Origin: Candidatus Desulfovibrio trichonymphae | Lineage (GTDB): Bacteria > Desulfobacterota > Desulfovibrionia > Desulfovibrionales > Desulfovibrionaceae | DNA length: 64,000 bases | Direction: 5' to 3' | Assembly (NCBI RefSeq): GCF_002355955.1 | Contig: NZ_AP017368.1 | Coordinates: 1,138,001 to 1,202,000 of the forward strand | Shown: positions 54,835 to 63,648 of the stretch, piece by piece | Position numbering within the stretch: position 1 is the stretch's first letter | Layout of the letters: each line of letters starts with the position of its first letter | Translations under genes and position numbers: made by a program | The notes under the pieces: generated by a model | Database searches by the model: none | Told to the model about the DNA's origin: nothing | Seen by the model: the letters and a program-made list of their open reading frames with translations, nothing else

Positions 54835-55060
54835 CGCATTGCCTGTTCCAATTCCGCTGTGACGACCGCGTCCAGTTCGCCTTTGTTGGCCATGCTGTTC
54901 AGTATTTCCATGGCGGCCGCATGGCGCCGCGGTACAGATGAGATCCTCCGTCAGTGCCTGATAGAGTCACAGCAGGCCAAAACGCGGCATTCGAACGGCA
55001 GTTCATCAGCGGAAAACCGTGCGGATACTCGCCGCCATTGAGTTTTTCATGATGACATCC
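54831..55060 (-). pseudogene. HD-GYP domain phosphodiesterase, C-terminal remnant
   Basis: On the minus strand HHEKLNGGEYPHGF (from 55054 leftward) is the HD-GYP signature (HHExxNGxGYP). After a frame change ADELPFECRVLACCD follows, and after another one AAAMEILNSMANKGELDAVV and TAELEQAM before the stop at 54831. HD-GYP enzymes degrade cyclic di-GMP. Only the last part of the domain remains, with at least two frame changes. The stop overlaps that of the coiled-coil gene tail to tail. Confidence 0.75.
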
Positions 55061-55373
55061 CCGAGCGCATTATTCCATTTCTAGAGCATTTTAACGTTGA
55101 AATAATAGAAAAATCGGTTCTAGTAGTATACTTTGTTGATGGGAAACCTTGGAATTTGTCATACGCGCCTATACGGAGGCAGTATGAAAAGCGGTCTTTC
55201 CAATCCCAACTCGCGCTTGTTGAAGAAACGAATGCCTTCACTGCTGTTCCGGCAATTTAAAAAGATGGGGAAACCCCGGCGTCCTGCAGAGGCGGCGCAG
55301 TTATAACTGCGGAAAAATTTTCGTACAGTGGAGGAAGACACCTGAGCGCAGAAAAAAAATTTTGCAAAATTTC
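55061..55373 (+). other. Gene-free stretch with repeat copy 3
   Basis: About 310 bases upstream of the S10 promoter. The third copy of the short repeat lies at 55081-55109. A protein-like piece (VYFVDGKPWNLSYAPIRRQ) at 55125-55182 may be another gene remnant. No intact gene. Confidence 0.4.
55081..55109 (-). repeat. Short dispersed repeat, copy 3 (inverted, diverged)
   Basis: Plus strand begins CTAGAGCATTT and continues ACGTTGAAA; its reverse complement aligns with copies 1 and 2 except for about five positions. Confidence 0.5.
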
Positions 55374-55402
55374 TTGACGTTCTCTCCGCTTTTGCGTAAA
55401 AG
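55374..55402 (+). promoter_or_regulatory. Probable promoter of the S10-spc operon
   Basis: TTGACG (55374-55379), 17-base spacer, TAAAAG (55397-55402), directly upstream of a long leader leading into rpsJ. It is the best box pair in the region. Confidence 0.55.
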
Positions 55403-55500
55403 ACCCTTCGCTCTGCATGAAATGCAAGCTCCTCCGGGGCATTCCCTGAACGACAGGGAAGGACAGGTTGAGCCTGTCCTGCTGTACACGAAAAACGGCG

Positions 55501-55623
55501 ATGCCCGTGGCGGATTTTGACATATGCAGGCGCTGCCAAATGCCGAAGTATGTCGAACCGTTCCAGCCAAAAGACGGAACCCGCACCAAGTTTTGCTGCA
55601 GGTGTGCTTGCGCTGTAAGGTAG
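55501..55623 (+). CDS. 40-residue zinc-ribbon-like small protein in the S10 leader
   Basis: ATG 55501 to TAG 55623. The peptide has two cysteine pairs, CRRC at residues 9-12 and CCRC near residues 32-35 with a further Cys-Ala-Cys, separated by a stretch containing YVEPFQPKDGTRTKF. The spacing (CxxC, about 19 residues, CxxC) is that of a zinc ribbon. The ribosome binding site is weak (ACGGCG), and the frame is open upstream to 55450. It may be a free small protein, a leader peptide of the ribosomal operon, or a chance frame; the cysteine pattern argues against chance. Confidence 0.5.
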   Translation: MPVADFDICRRCQMPKYVEPFQPKDGTRTKFCCRCACAVR

Positions 55624-55898
55624 GGGGCAAACCCTATTTAGTGACCCTGCGGAACCGCTGCGCTCCTCTTTCTTTGAGCGGTTTGGCTTGGGCAGCGTTG
55701 GGGAGCGTCACACGGATGACGCAGGCGCGCTCAGGCGTCCGCCATCTTCCGAATTTCCTGATTGCTTCAGGTGTGATGAATGCGCAACACACGCGGCTCC
55801 TTCAGTTTGTTGTTTCGCCGGGTCATTCGGGCACTTGTTAGGGAAAAGTCGTAACCCCGCGTACGGCGCGGAATGTTTTTGCAAACGGAGTAGGCTCA
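55624..55898 (+). promoter_or_regulatory. 5' leader of the S10 operon
   Basis: About 275 bases between the small zinc-ribbon ORF and rpsJ. It contains a hairpin AACCGCT/AGCGGTT around 55650-55685 and ends with GGAGT 9 bases before the rpsJ start. In many bacteria the S10 leader binds L4 for feedback control; whether this one does cannot be judged by eye. Confidence 0.35.
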
Positions 55899-56216
55899 AT
55901 GACAACAGTCAGCAGCGATCGCATTCGCATCAAGCTTCGGTCTTACGATTACCGCATTCTGGACAAGGCAGTTGCGGAAATCGTGGATACGGCGCGCAAC
56001 ACAGGCGCTGGTGTGGCTGGACCCATTCCGCTGCCCACAAATATTCATAAGTACACCATACAGCGCTCCGTGCATGTGGACAAAAAATCGCGCGAACAAT
56101 TTGAAATGCGCATCCACAAGCGTCTTATGGATATTCTGGAACCGACGCAACAGACCGTTGACGCGCTCGGCAAGCTCTCGTTGCCGGCTGGTGTGGACGT
56201 GGAAATCAAGCTTTAA
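55899..56216 (+). CDS. rpsJ: 30S ribosomal protein S10
   Basis: A 105-residue S10 (NusE), part of the 30S head and of the antitermination complex with NusB. Seen: [36 protein letters not shown] and [13 protein letters not shown]. First gene of the S10-spc operon, after GGAG at 8 bases. Confidence 0.98.
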   Translation: MTTVSSDRIRIKLRSYDYRILDKAVAEIVDTARNTGAGVAGPIPLPTNIHKYTIQRSVHVDKKSREQFEMRIHKRLMDILEPTQQTVDALGKLSLPAGVDVEIKL

Positions 56217-56227
56217 CGGGGGCAGTC

Positions 56228-56857
56228 ATGGCTGAGAAAATGGGGATTTTGGGCCGTAAACTTGGCATGACCCGTATTTTTGCCGATGACGGCGCCGCTG
56301 TGGCGGTTACTGTTATTGAAACCGGGATCTGCCCCGTGACCCAGATTAAAACAATGGACAAAGACGGTTACAACGCCCTACAGATCGCTCTGATACCGGC
56401 CAAGGAAAAGCGCGTCGGCAAAGCCATGCGCGGCCATTTTGCCAAGGCTGGCACAGGACTTTTCCGCCGCCTTAAAGAAATCCGCCTTGCGGGAGCGCCG
56501 GAGCAGCAGCTTGGCGAAAACCTCACGGTATCCATGTTTGCCGCGGGGGATGTGGTCAAGGTGACCGGCACAAGCATAGGCAAGGGATATCAAGGCCGTA
56601 TGCGCCGCTGGAACTTTGCTGGGTCCAAAGACTCGCACGGCTGTGAAAAGGTGCACCGCAACAACGGGTCAGTTGGCAACAACACCTTTCCCGGACACGT
56701 TTTCAAGGGGCGCAAGATGGCAGGCCACTGGGGCAATGAAACAGTGACGGAATCCGGACTGCTTGTCATCGACGTACGCGCCGGCGATAACGTCCTGCTG
56801 GTCAAGGGCTCGGTGCCCGGCCCCAAAAACGGGCTCGTGCTTGTTCGCAAGCAGTAG
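56228..56857 (+). CDS. rplC: 50S ribosomal protein L3
   Basis: A 209-residue L3, which nucleates 50S assembly near the peptidyl transferase centre. Seen: [32 protein letters not shown] and [20 protein letters not shown] with the glutamine/glycine loop that reaches the active site. 11 bases after rpsJ. Confidence 0.98.
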   Translation: MAEKMGILGRKLGMTRIFADDGAAVAVTVIETGICPVTQIKTMDKDGYNALQIALIPAKEKRVGKAMRGHFAKAGTGLFRRLKEIRLAGAPEQQLGENLTVSMFAAGDVVKVTGTSIGKGYQGRMRRWNFAGSKDSHGCEKVHRNNGSVGNNTFPGHVFKGRKMAGHWGNETVTESGLLVIDVRAGDNVLLVKGSVPGPKNGLVLVRKQ

Positions 56858-56869
56858 GGGAAGCAAAAA

Positions 56870-57502
56870 ATGACTACCGTGAAAATGTATGATCAAACCA
56901 GGCAGGATGCCGGCTCGGTAACGCTTGCCGCTGAGGTGTTTGAAGTTGAGGTGAGGCCGGAAATTCTGCACATCGTTGTACGCGCCCAGGCTGCGGCAAA
57001 ACGCGCCGGCACGCACAAGACAAAAAGCCGCGCCCTTGTGTCGGGCGGCGGCGCCAAGCCTTGGAAGCAAAAAGGCACAGGCCGTGCGCGTTCAGGCTCC
57101 AATCGTTCGCCTATATGGCGCGGCGGTGCCATAGTGTTCGGGCCGCAACCCCGTGACTACAGTTTTAAGGTCAACAGCAAGGTGCGTGCGCTTGCGCTTA
57201 AAATGGCGCTTTCAAGCCGCCTTGCCTCTGAAGACCTTATGGTTGTAAAAAGCATTACCCTGCCTGAAGCGAAAACAAAACATTTTGCCAAAGTGGCTGG
57301 CGCACTGGGGCTGCAAAAGGCCCTGATTATCGTTGCGGGTGAAGATGCCGCGCTGACGCGTTCGGTGCGCAATATTCCCGGACTGACGCTGACCACGCCC
57401 GAGCGTCTGAGCGTGACGGAAATTTTGAAGCACCGTCAGCTTGTGCTTCTGGAAGAGACCGTAGCGACCGTGCATGCCCGATTTGCACAGAAGGGGGCGT
57501 AA
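56870..57502 (+). CDS. rplD: 50S ribosomal protein L4
   Basis: A 210-residue L4, lining the exit tunnel and, in some bacteria, repressing its own operon. Seen: AGTHKTKSRALVSGGGAKPW and GTGRARSGSNRSPIWRGGAI (the extended tunnel loop), PRDYSFKVNSKVRALALKMA. 12 bases after rplC. Confidence 0.98.
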   Translation: MTTVKMYDQTRQDAGSVTLAAEVFEVEVRPEILHIVVRAQAAAKRAGTHKTKSRALVSGGGAKPWKQKGTGRARSGSNRSPIWRGGAIVFGPQPRDYSFKVNSKVRALALKMALSSRLASEDLMVVKSITLPEAKTKHFAKVAGALGLQKALIIVAGEDAALTRSVRNIPGLTLTTPERLSVTEILKHRQLVLLEETVATVHARFAQKGA

Positions 57503-57503
57503 G

Positions 57504-57794
57504 ATGAAAAATACCAGCGTGCTGATAAAGCCCCTGCTGACGGAAAAGACAACCCTGCTCAAGGATGTGGCCCGGCAGGTAGTTTTTTATGTCCATCCCA
57601 AAGCCAACAAGCTGGAAATCAGACGATCTGTGGAAAAGGCTTTCGACGTGAAAGTTGAGGCCGTTAACGTAGTTCGCAAGGGGCCTTCGGTCCGTAAGCG
57701 GCAGGGCCGCGTTGCCGGCCGCAAGCCCGGCTGGAAAAAAGCGTATGTAACACTTGGTTCGGACGAGAAAATTGAGTTCTTTGAGGGAGTGTGA
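57504..57794 (+). CDS. rplW: 50S ribosomal protein L23
   Basis: A 96-residue L23, the docking site for trigger factor and SRP at the tunnel exit. Seen: [32 protein letters not shown] and [17 protein letters not shown] 57504 follows the rplD stop by one base; upstream in-frame codons belong to rplD overlap. Confidence 0.97.
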   Translation: MKNTSVLIKPLLTEKTTLLKDVARQVVFYVHPKANKLEIRRSVEKAFDVKVEAVNVVRKGPSVRKRQGRVAGRKPGWKKAYVTLGSDEKIEFFEGV

Positions 57795-57796
57795 TC

Positions 57797-58627
57797 ATGG
57801 CTATCCGCAAGCTCAAGCCGACCTCCGCGGGGCGTCGTTTCCAGACAGTTTCCGACTTTGAGGAAATTACCCGGACGCGCCCGGAGAAGTCGCTCACTGA
57901 AGGCCTGCCCAAAAAAGCCGGCCGCAACAATCTGGGGCGCGTCACAAGCCGTCGTCGCGGCGGTGGCGTCAAACGTCTGTACCGCATTATTGACTTCAGA
58001 CGTGATAAAAACGGCATTGATGCCCGTGTGGCGGAAATTGAGTATGATCCCAACCGCACAGCCCGCATTGCCCTGCTGCACTATGTTGACGGCGAAAAAC
58101 GCTATATCATTGCTCCGACGGGGCTCAACAAGGGTGACAGGGTGCTCTCGGGCGAGGGGGCGGACATAAAGCCCGGCAACGCTCTGCCCATGTCGCGTAT
58201 TCCCGTCGGCACGGTCATACACAATATTGAGATCTACCCCGGCAAAGGCGGCCAGATCTGCCGCGCCGCCGGTTCGTATGCGCAGCTGATCGCCAAAGAG
58301 GGCAAACTCGCTCTTCTGCGCCTGCCTTCGGGCGAGGTGCGTAAAATTCAGGCGACATGCGTGGCGACTGTAGGGCAGGTGGGCAATATTCACCATGAAA
58401 ATATTTCCCTCGGCAAGGCCGGCCGCAACCGCTGGCTTGGGCGTCGCCCCCGCGTGCGCGGTGTGGCCATGAACCCCATTGATCATCCTTTGGGCGGCGG
58501 CGAAGGCAGAAGCTCAGGCGGCCGGCACCCTGTATCTCCGTGGGGCATGCCCGCAAAGGGTTACAAGACCCGTGACAGAAAGAAGGCATCATCCAGGCTT
58601 ATCGTCAAACGACGCGGTCAGAAGTAG
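57797..58627 (+). CDS. rplB: 50S ribosomal protein L2
   Basis: A 276-residue L2, needed for subunit joining and peptidyl transfer. Seen: [54 protein letters not shown] and the C-terminal [20 protein letters not shown] with the conserved histidine. ATG 57797, two codons after an upstream ATA-preceded ATG, matches the family. Confidence 0.98.
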   Translation: MAIRKLKPTSAGRRFQTVSDFEEITRTRPEKSLTEGLPKKAGRNNLGRVTSRRRGGGVKRLYRIIDFRRDKNGIDARVAEIEYDPNRTARIALLHYVDGEKRYIIAPTGLNKGDRVLSGEGADIKPGNALPMSRIPVGTVIHNIEIYPGKGGQICRAAGSYAQLIAKEGKLALLRLPSGEVRKIQATCVATVGQVGNIHHENISLGKAGRNRWLGRRPRVRGVAMNPIDHPLGGGEGRSSGGRHPVSPWGMPAKGYKTRDRKKASSRLIVKRRGQK

Positions 58628-58636
58628 GAGCAGCTT

Positions 58637-58924
58637 ATGCCGAGATCATTGAAAAAAGGCCCCTTTGTGGACGGCCATCTGATGAAGAAAGTGGATAACG
58701 CCGTTGCGAACAGCGATCGCCGCGTGCTGAAAACTTGGTCGCGCCGCTCGACAATATTGCCGGAAATGGTGGGCCTGACGTTTGCTGTGCATAACGGCAA
58801 AAAGTTTGTGCCTGTATTTGTTACGGAAAACATGGTGGGCCACAAGCTGGGCGAATTTTCTCCCACGCGCACCTTTCACGGGCACGCAGCCGATAAAAAA
58901 GCCAAGGCCGCCGGCAAGAAATAG
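58637..58924 (+). CDS. rpsS: 30S ribosomal protein S19
   Basis: A 95-residue S19 of the 30S head. Seen: [38 protein letters not shown] and [16 protein letters not shown]. 9 bases after rplB with GGAG upstream. Confidence 0.98.
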   Translation: MPRSLKKGPFVDGHLMKKVDNAVANSDRRVLKTWSRRSTILPEMVGLTFAVHNGKKFVPVFVTENMVGHKLGEFSPTRTFHGHAADKKAKAAGKK

Positions 58925-58933
58925 GGAAGGATT

Positions 58934-59272
58934 ATGGAAGCAAAAGCCGTTGCGAAGTTCCAGCGCGTCTCGCCGCGTAAAACCCGCCTTGTGGCCAGAA
59001 ATGTGCAGGGCCTTGGGGTTGAAGAGGCCATGAACATGTTGCGTTTTACCCACAACAAGCCCGCCGGTGTGCTGTACGGCGTGCTGAAAAGCGCGCTGGC
59101 AAACGCCTCACAGTTGGGCGGCGTAAATGTTGACGCCATGATAGTCAAAGAGGTTGTTGTCAACGAAGGCCCCGTCTGGAAACGTTTTATGCCCCGCGCC
59201 CAAGGCCGGGCCGGCAAAATTCGCAAAAGCACCAGCCATGTTACCGTCATACTTGCAGAAGGGCAGGAATAG
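58934..59272 (+). CDS. rplV: 50S ribosomal protein L22
   Basis: A 112-residue L22, with a hairpin in the exit tunnel where macrolide resistance changes occur. Seen: [31 protein letters not shown] and [20 protein letters not shown] (hairpin tip). Confidence 0.98.
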   Translation: MEAKAVAKFQRVSPRKTRLVARNVQGLGVEEAMNMLRFTHNKPAGVLYGVLKSALANASQLGGVNVDAMIVKEVVVNEGPVWKRFMPRAQGRAGKIRKSTSHVTVILAEGQE

Positions 59273-59274
59273 CT

Positions 59275-59916
59275 ATGGGTCAAAAAGTACATCCATTCGG
59301 CTTCCGACTTGGGTACAACAAAAACTGGCAATCCCGCTGGTTCAGCAAGAAGGAATATCCTGCCTTTGTTTATGAAGACAGCAAGATACGCGCATTTGTC
59401 AAAAAACTGCTCTATCATGCCGGTCTTTCCAGGATTGAAATTGAACGTGCCGGCGGCAAGGTGCGGCTTGCGCTGTTTACTGCCCGTCCCGGCATTGTGA
59501 TCGGGCGCAAAGGCATGGAAATTGACAAGTTGCGGAAGGATCTGCGACTGAAGTTCTGCCGTGAATTTTCTTTGGAAATCAATGAAATACGCCGCCCCGA
59601 GGTTGACGCACAGCTTGTAGCTGAAAATATTGCTCAGCAGCTGGATCGTCGCGTGGCATTTCGTCGGGCCATGAAGCGCACTATCTCCATGGCGCGCAAG
59701 TTGGGCGGCGAAGGCATCAAAGTTACATGTGCCGGCCGCCTTGCCGGCGCTGAAATAGCGCGTACGGAATGGTACCGGGACGGCCGCGTCCCCCTGCAGA
59801 CCCTGCGCGCCGACATTGATTACGGTTTTGCCGAAGCCCGCACCACATACGGCATTATCGGCGTCAAGGTGTGGATTTATAAAGGTGAAAGACTTAATAA
59901 AGAGGTTGAACAATAA
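59275..59916 (+). CDS. rpsC: 30S ribosomal protein S3
   Basis: A 213-residue S3 at the mRNA entry site. Seen: [20 protein letters not shown], the KH motif [16 protein letters not shown], and RMKRTIS-like [19 protein letters not shown]. 2 bases after rplV; its stop overlaps the rplP start. Confidence 0.98.
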   Translation: MGQKVHPFGFRLGYNKNWQSRWFSKKEYPAFVYEDSKIRAFVKKLLYHAGLSRIEIERAGGKVRLALFTARPGIVIGRKGMEIDKLRKDLRLKFCREFSLEINEIRRPEVDAQLVAENIAQQLDRRVAFRRAMKRTISMARKLGGEGIKVTCAGRLAGAEIARTEWYRDGRVPLQTLRADIDYGFAEARTTYGIIGVKVWIYKGERLNKEVEQ

Positions 59917-60329
59917 TGCTTGCTCCCAAAAAAGTTAAATTCCGCAAATGGCAGAAGGGCCGCCTGCGCGGTCTGGCCTCCCGCGGGGCAACCATTGCCT
60001 TTGGTGATATCGGTTTGAAAACTGTGGAACACGGGCATTTGTCGAGCCAGCAGATTGAGGCTGCGCGTATTGCCATGATGCGTCACATTAAACGCGGCGG
60101 CAAAGTTTGGATTCGCATTTTCCCGGACAGACCCGTCACGGCAAAGCCGTTGGAAACAAGACAAGGTTCGGGCAAGGGCGCGCCGGTCGGCTGGTGCGCG
60201 CCGGTCAAGCCGGGCCGCGTGCTGTATGAAATCAAGGGCGTCAATCTTGATCTGGCCCGTGAAGCTCTGACCCGCGCTGCCCACAAATTGCCCGTGAAGA
60301 CAATTATTGTGGTGAGGGAGGGATCTTAG
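59916..60329 (+). CDS. rplP: 50S ribosomal protein L16
   Basis: A 137-residue L16 near the A site. Seen: [56 protein letters not shown] and LPVKTIIV. The arginine that is hydroxylated in some bacteria lies in the conserved RMGKGKG-like loop, here RQGSGKG. Confidence 0.98.
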   Translation: MLAPKKVKFRKWQKGRLRGLASRGATIAFGDIGLKTVEHGHLSSQQIEAARIAMMRHIKRGGKVWIRIFPDRPVTAKPLETRQGSGKGAPVGWCAPVKPGRVLYEIKGVNLDLAREALTRAAHKLPVKTIIVVREGS

Positions 60330-60560
60330 ATGGCTGCCAAAAAAAAGAGTGATAAAGCCGCGCGTCTGCCCGTCGGAGAATTGCGTGCGCTGGACGTTGG
60401 CGATCTGCGCAGCAAGCTGGCAGATCAGCGCCGCGAACTGATGGACACCCGTTTAAAACACGCTGTCGCCCAGCTTGAAAAAACTTCCGAACTCAAGGTC
60501 ATGCGCAAACAGGTTGCGCGCATGGAGACCATATTGAACGAAAAGGAACAGAGGGCATGA
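60330..60560 (+). CDS. rpmC: 50S ribosomal protein L29
   Basis: A 76-residue L29 next to L23 at the tunnel exit. Seen: ELRALDVGDLRSKLADQRRE and DTRLKHAVAQLEKTSELKVM. A basic N-terminal extension of about 15 residues (AAKKKSDKAARL) makes it slightly longer than usual. It overlaps rpsQ by 4 bases. Confidence 0.96.
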   Translation: MAAKKKSDKAARLPVGELRALDVGDLRSKLADQRRELMDTRLKHAVAQLEKTSELKVMRKQVARMETILNEKEQRA

Positions 60561-60826
60561 AGATACAATCTCTGGAAAGCCGCAAGGGTAGAACGCTGAC
60601 CGGTATTGTAGTGAGCGACAAGAACGATAAAACCATTGTTGTTCGTGTTGAAACCCTGGTCAAGCACCCCCTGCTCAAAAAGTATGTGAGGCGCCGCAAA
60701 AAATTCACGGCTCACGACCCCATGAATGAATGCGGCATGGGAGACAAGGTAAAAATTGTTGAGTTTCGCCCCCTGTCGCGCAACAAGCGCTGGCATATGG
60801 TGTCCATTCTAGAAAAGGCAGTGTAG
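60557..60826 (+). CDS. rpsQ: 30S ribosomal protein S17
   Basis: An 89-residue S17, an early 16S rRNA binder. Seen: RKGRTLTGIVVSDKNDKTIV, RVETLVKHPLLKKYVRRRKK and RPLSRNKRWHMVSILEK. ATG 60557 overlaps the rpmC stop as ATGA. Confidence 0.98.
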   Translation: MKIQSLESRKGRTLTGIVVSDKNDKTIVVRVETLVKHPLLKKYVRRRKKFTAHDPMNECGMGDKVKIVEFRPLSRNKRWHMVSILEKAV

Positions 60827-60835
60827 GGTAGGCCA

Positions 60836-61204
60836 ATGATACAGGTAGAATCAACGCTTCAGGTCGCCGATAATTCAGGCGCAAAAAAAGTAGCGTGCAT
60901 CAAGGTGCTCGGCGGTTCCCACCGCCGTTACGCCTCTGTTGGCGACGTTATTGTGGTTTCCGTCAAAGAGGCCATACCCCACAGCAAGGTAAAAAAAGGT
61001 GATGTGATGAAAGCCGTTATTGTGCGCACCGCCAAGGAAGTGCGGCGCACTGACGGATCGTACATCAAGTTTGACGGCAATGCGGCCGTGCTGCTTTCCA
61101 ATCAGGGCGATCCGGTCGGCACGCGTATTTTTGGACCTGTGGCGCGTGAACTTCGCGCTCAGAATTTTATGAAGATCATTTCCCTTGCGCCGGAAGTGCT
61201 ATAG
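60836..61204 (+). CDS. rplN: 50S ribosomal protein L14
   Basis: A 122-residue L14, forming a bridge to the 30S subunit. Seen: [40 protein letters not shown] and [13 protein letters not shown]. Confidence 0.98.
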   Translation: MIQVESTLQVADNSGAKKVACIKVLGGSHRRYASVGDVIVVSVKEAIPHSKVKKGDVMKAVIVRTAKEVRRTDGSYIKFDGNAAVLLSNQGDPVGTRIFGPVARELRAQNFMKIISLAPEVL

Positions 61205-61212
61205 GAATCATC

Positions 61213-61545
61213 ATGAAAATGTATCGCATCCGAAAGGACGACAAGGTGATGGTGATCACCGGCAAAGACGCGGGCAAGATAGGCAGGGTGCTTAAAATTC
61301 TGCGTAAAAAAGATCGCGTCCTTGTGGAAAAGGCCAATATGGTCAAACGCCACACGCGTCCGAATCCCTATGCCCGCCAGCCGGGCGGCATTGTGAAAAA
61401 AGAAATGCCTATCCATGTTTCGAATGTCATGGTGGTCTGTTCCGTCTGCGGCAAAGCGACAAGGGTGGGCTACAGGCAAATAGAGGCGGCCGCCGGGCAG
61501 AAGAAAGTCCGCTTCTGCAAAAAGTGCAACGAAGTTATGGAATAA
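61213..61545 (+). CDS. rplX: 50S ribosomal protein L24
   Basis: A 110-residue L24, which starts 50S assembly. Seen: [20 protein letters not shown] with the KOW motif, [20 protein letters not shown], and a C-terminal zinc-ribbon-like part, [14 protein letters not shown] and FCKKCNEVM (two CxxC pairs), the cysteine-containing form of L24. Confidence 0.97.
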   Translation: MKMYRIRKDDKVMVITGKDAGKIGRVLKILRKKDRVLVEKANMVKRHTRPNPYARQPGGIVKKEMPIHVSNVMVVCSVCGKATRVGYRQIEAAAGQKKVRFCKKCNEVME

Positions 61546-61554
61546 GGTGATACA

Positions 61555-62094
61555 ATGACACACCTTGAAAAGATATATAGAGAGAATGTGGCGCCGGTTT
61601 TGCAAAAAGAGTTCAATTATACCTCTTTCATGCAATTGCCCGGCTTAGCAAAAATCTCTCTGAACATCGGCCTTGGCGCCGCTACGCAGAACAATAAGGT
61701 TATGGAAGAAGCCGTGGCGGAACTGACAGCCATAGCGGGACAAAAAGCTGTGGTGACACGCGCAAAAAAATCCATTGCATCCTTCAAGCTGCGTGAAGGC
61801 ATGCCCATAGGCACCCGCGTTACGCTGCGCAAGGATCGCATGTGGGACTTTCTTGATAAGCTTGTGAATTTCGCCATCCCGCGGGTGCGCGACTTTCGGG
61901 GCATTCCGGATCGCGGTTTTGACGGCCGCGGCAATTTTACCTTGGGCATCAAGGAACACACCATTTTCCCCGAGCTTGAAATTGACCGTGTGGAAACCCC
62001 CAAAGGCATGAACATTACCATTGTTACATCTGCCTCCACAGACAAGGAAGGAAAATTCCTTCTGGATAAGCTTGGCATGCCATTTCGCAAATAG
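61555..62094 (+). CDS. rplE: 50S ribosomal protein L5
   Basis: A 179-residue L5, which contacts 5S rRNA and the P-site tRNA. Seen: [58 protein letters not shown] and [20 protein letters not shown]. Confidence 0.98.
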   Translation: MTHLEKIYRENVAPVLQKEFNYTSFMQLPGLAKISLNIGLGAATQNNKVMEEAVAELTAIAGQKAVVTRAKKSIASFKLREGMPIGTRVTLRKDRMWDFLDKLVNFAIPRVRDFRGIPDRGFDGRGNFTLGIKEHTIFPELEIDRVETPKGMNITIVTSASTDKEGKFLLDKLGMPFRK

Positions 62095-62135
62095 GCGTCA
62101 CATGTGACGTCAATATTCTAGTCAGGAGTTTATGT

Positions 62136-62321
62136 ATGTCGCGTACTTCGCTCGCAGTGAAGGCAAAGCGCAAGGCAAGGTTCAGTTCGCGCGCCTATAA
62201 CCGTTGCCCGCTTTGCGGCCGTCCCAGGGCTTTTTTGCGCCAGTTCGGCGTCTGCCGGATCTGTTTTCGCAGTATGGCCCTGCGGGGTGAGCTGCCTGGC
62301 GTTCGCAAGTCGAGCTGGTAG
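62136..62321 (+). CDS. rpsN: 30S ribosomal protein S14, zinc-binding type
   Basis: A 61-residue S14 of the short, zinc-containing (C+) form. Seen: [13 protein letters not shown], then [20 protein letters not shown] with CxxC and CxxC (CRIC) pairs, ending VRKSSW. This form is usual in the spc operon of this group. Only one copy is visible. Confidence 0.98.
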   Translation: MSRTSLAVKAKRKARFSSRAYNRCPLCGRPRAFLRQFGVCRICFRSMALRGELPGVRKSSW

Positions 62322-62348
62322 ACAATTTTATCAATTGAGGAGCATTCG

Positions 62349-62729
62349 ATGTTGACAGATCCTATTGCGGATATGCTCACGCGCATTCGCAACGCGCATT
62401 TGGCCCTGCATAAGGGAGTGAATGTGCCGCGCTCGAAGATGAAAGAATCGTTAGCCACCATCCTCAAGCGGGAGGGTTACGTCGAGGACGTTTCCGTGGC
62501 AGACAACAATATTACCATCGCCCTCAAATACCGGAAAGGCAAACCGGCCATTCTTGGCCTGAAGCGCGTGAGCACGCCCGGCAGACGCGTATATGTGAAC
62601 GCGCGGCAGATTCCCGGCGTGCAGAACGGCCTTGGAATATGCATTCTTTCCACATCCAGCGGCGTGCTGGACGGCATGACCGCCCATGAAAAGAAAGTGG
62701 GCGGCGAACTCTTGTGTGAAATCTGGTAG
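62349..62729 (+). CDS. rpsH: 30S ribosomal protein S8
   Basis: A 126-residue S8, a central-domain 16S rRNA binder and, in some bacteria, the spc repressor. Seen: DPIADMLTRIRNAHLALHKG, VPRSKMKESLATILKREGYV, GLKRVSTPGRRVY and the C-terminal GGELLCEIW. Confidence 0.98.
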   Translation: MLTDPIADMLTRIRNAHLALHKGVNVPRSKMKESLATILKREGYVEDVSVADNNITIALKYRKGKPAILGLKRVSTPGRRVYVNARQIPGVQNGLGICILSTSSGVLDGMTAHEKKVGGELLCEIW

Positions 62730-62739
62730 GCGGTGTCCC

Positions 62740-63279
62740 ATGTCCAGAATAGGAAAACTGCCCGTTCCCGTCCCGACAGGCGTTGACGTCGAAATCGGAA
62801 CGGATGTTGTGGAAGTGAAAGGCCCCAAGGGTGTTTTGCAGACGCCCGTATGTTCTCTGCTCAAATATGAACTTGCTGACGGCAGGGTAACGCTGACCCG
62901 CCTTGAAGAAACACGCCGGAGCCGGTCGCAGCACGGGTTACGCCGCACGCTTCTGGCGAATTGTATTGAAGGCGTGACTAAAGGCTTTTCAAAGGCGCTT
63001 GAGGTTATCGGCGTGGGGTATCGTGTTGCCGTTAAAGGCAATATTATAGAACTCGCTGTCGGGTATTCCCATCCGGTTGTTGTTGAACTGCCGGATGGGC
63101 TCAAAGCCGCAGCAGAGGGGCAGATGCTGACCATCAGCGGCATTGACAAAGAGCTGCTTGGTGAATTCGCCGCAAAAATCCGTCGTATCCGCAAGCCTGA
63201 GCCCTACAAGGGCAAGGGCATTAAATATGTGACAGAGACTGTCCGCCGTAAGGTCGGCAAGTCCGGCGGCAAGAAGTAG
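62740..63279 (+). CDS. rplF: 50S ribosomal protein L6
   Basis: A 179-residue L6 near the GTPase centre. Seen: [59 protein letters not shown] and [22 protein letters not shown] 62740 matches the family; the upstream in-frame ATG at 62686 lies inside rpsH. Confidence 0.97.
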   Translation: MSRIGKLPVPVPTGVDVEIGTDVVEVKGPKGVLQTPVCSLLKYELADGRVTLTRLEETRRSRSQHGLRRTLLANCIEGVTKGFSKALEVIGVGYRVAVKGNIIELAVGYSHPVVVELPDGLKAAAEGQMLTISGIDKELLGEFAAKIRRIRKPEPYKGKGIKYVTETVRRKVGKSGGKK

Positions 63280-63287
63280 GGGGCGGT

Positions 63288-63647
63288 ATGAAGCTGACAA
63301 AGAATGAATCACGCCAGCGTCGCAAGATACGCATTCGAAAAAAAGTCAACGGCACGTCCGCACGTCCGCGCCTTGTGGTGTACAGGTCCAATCTGCATAT
63401 TTATGCACAGATTGTGAATGACCTGTCCGGAGCTACGCTTGCCAGTGCTTCTACATTGACGCTCTCCAAAACTGAAACGGGACTGCACTGCAATAAAAGC
63501 GGCGCGGAACGCGTGGGCAAGGAAATTGCCCGTTTGGCTGGGGAACAGAATATCACCCAGGTGGTGTTTGATCGCAACGGGTATCTTTATCACGGTCGCG
63601 TTAAGGCCGTAGCTGACAGCGCCCGCGAAGGCGGCTTGGAGTTCTGA
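63288..63647 (+). CDS. rplR: 50S ribosomal protein L18
   Basis: A 119-residue L18, a 5S rRNA binder. Seen: [37 protein letters not shown], and [20 protein letters not shown]. Typical length. Confidence 0.98.
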   Translation: MKLTKNESRQRRKIRIRKKVNGTSARPRLVVYRSNLHIYAQIVNDLSGATLASASTLTLSKTETGLHCNKSGAERVGKEIARLAGEQNITQVVFDRNGYLYHGRVKAVADSAREGGLEF

Positions 63648-63648
63648 T

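Noticed and set aside
55403-55898. Structured RNA gene (SRP RNA, tmRNA, RNase P RNA) in the S10 leader
   Set aside because: No CCA-type end, no GGAAG/GAGCA SRP loop and no RNase P core motifs were found.
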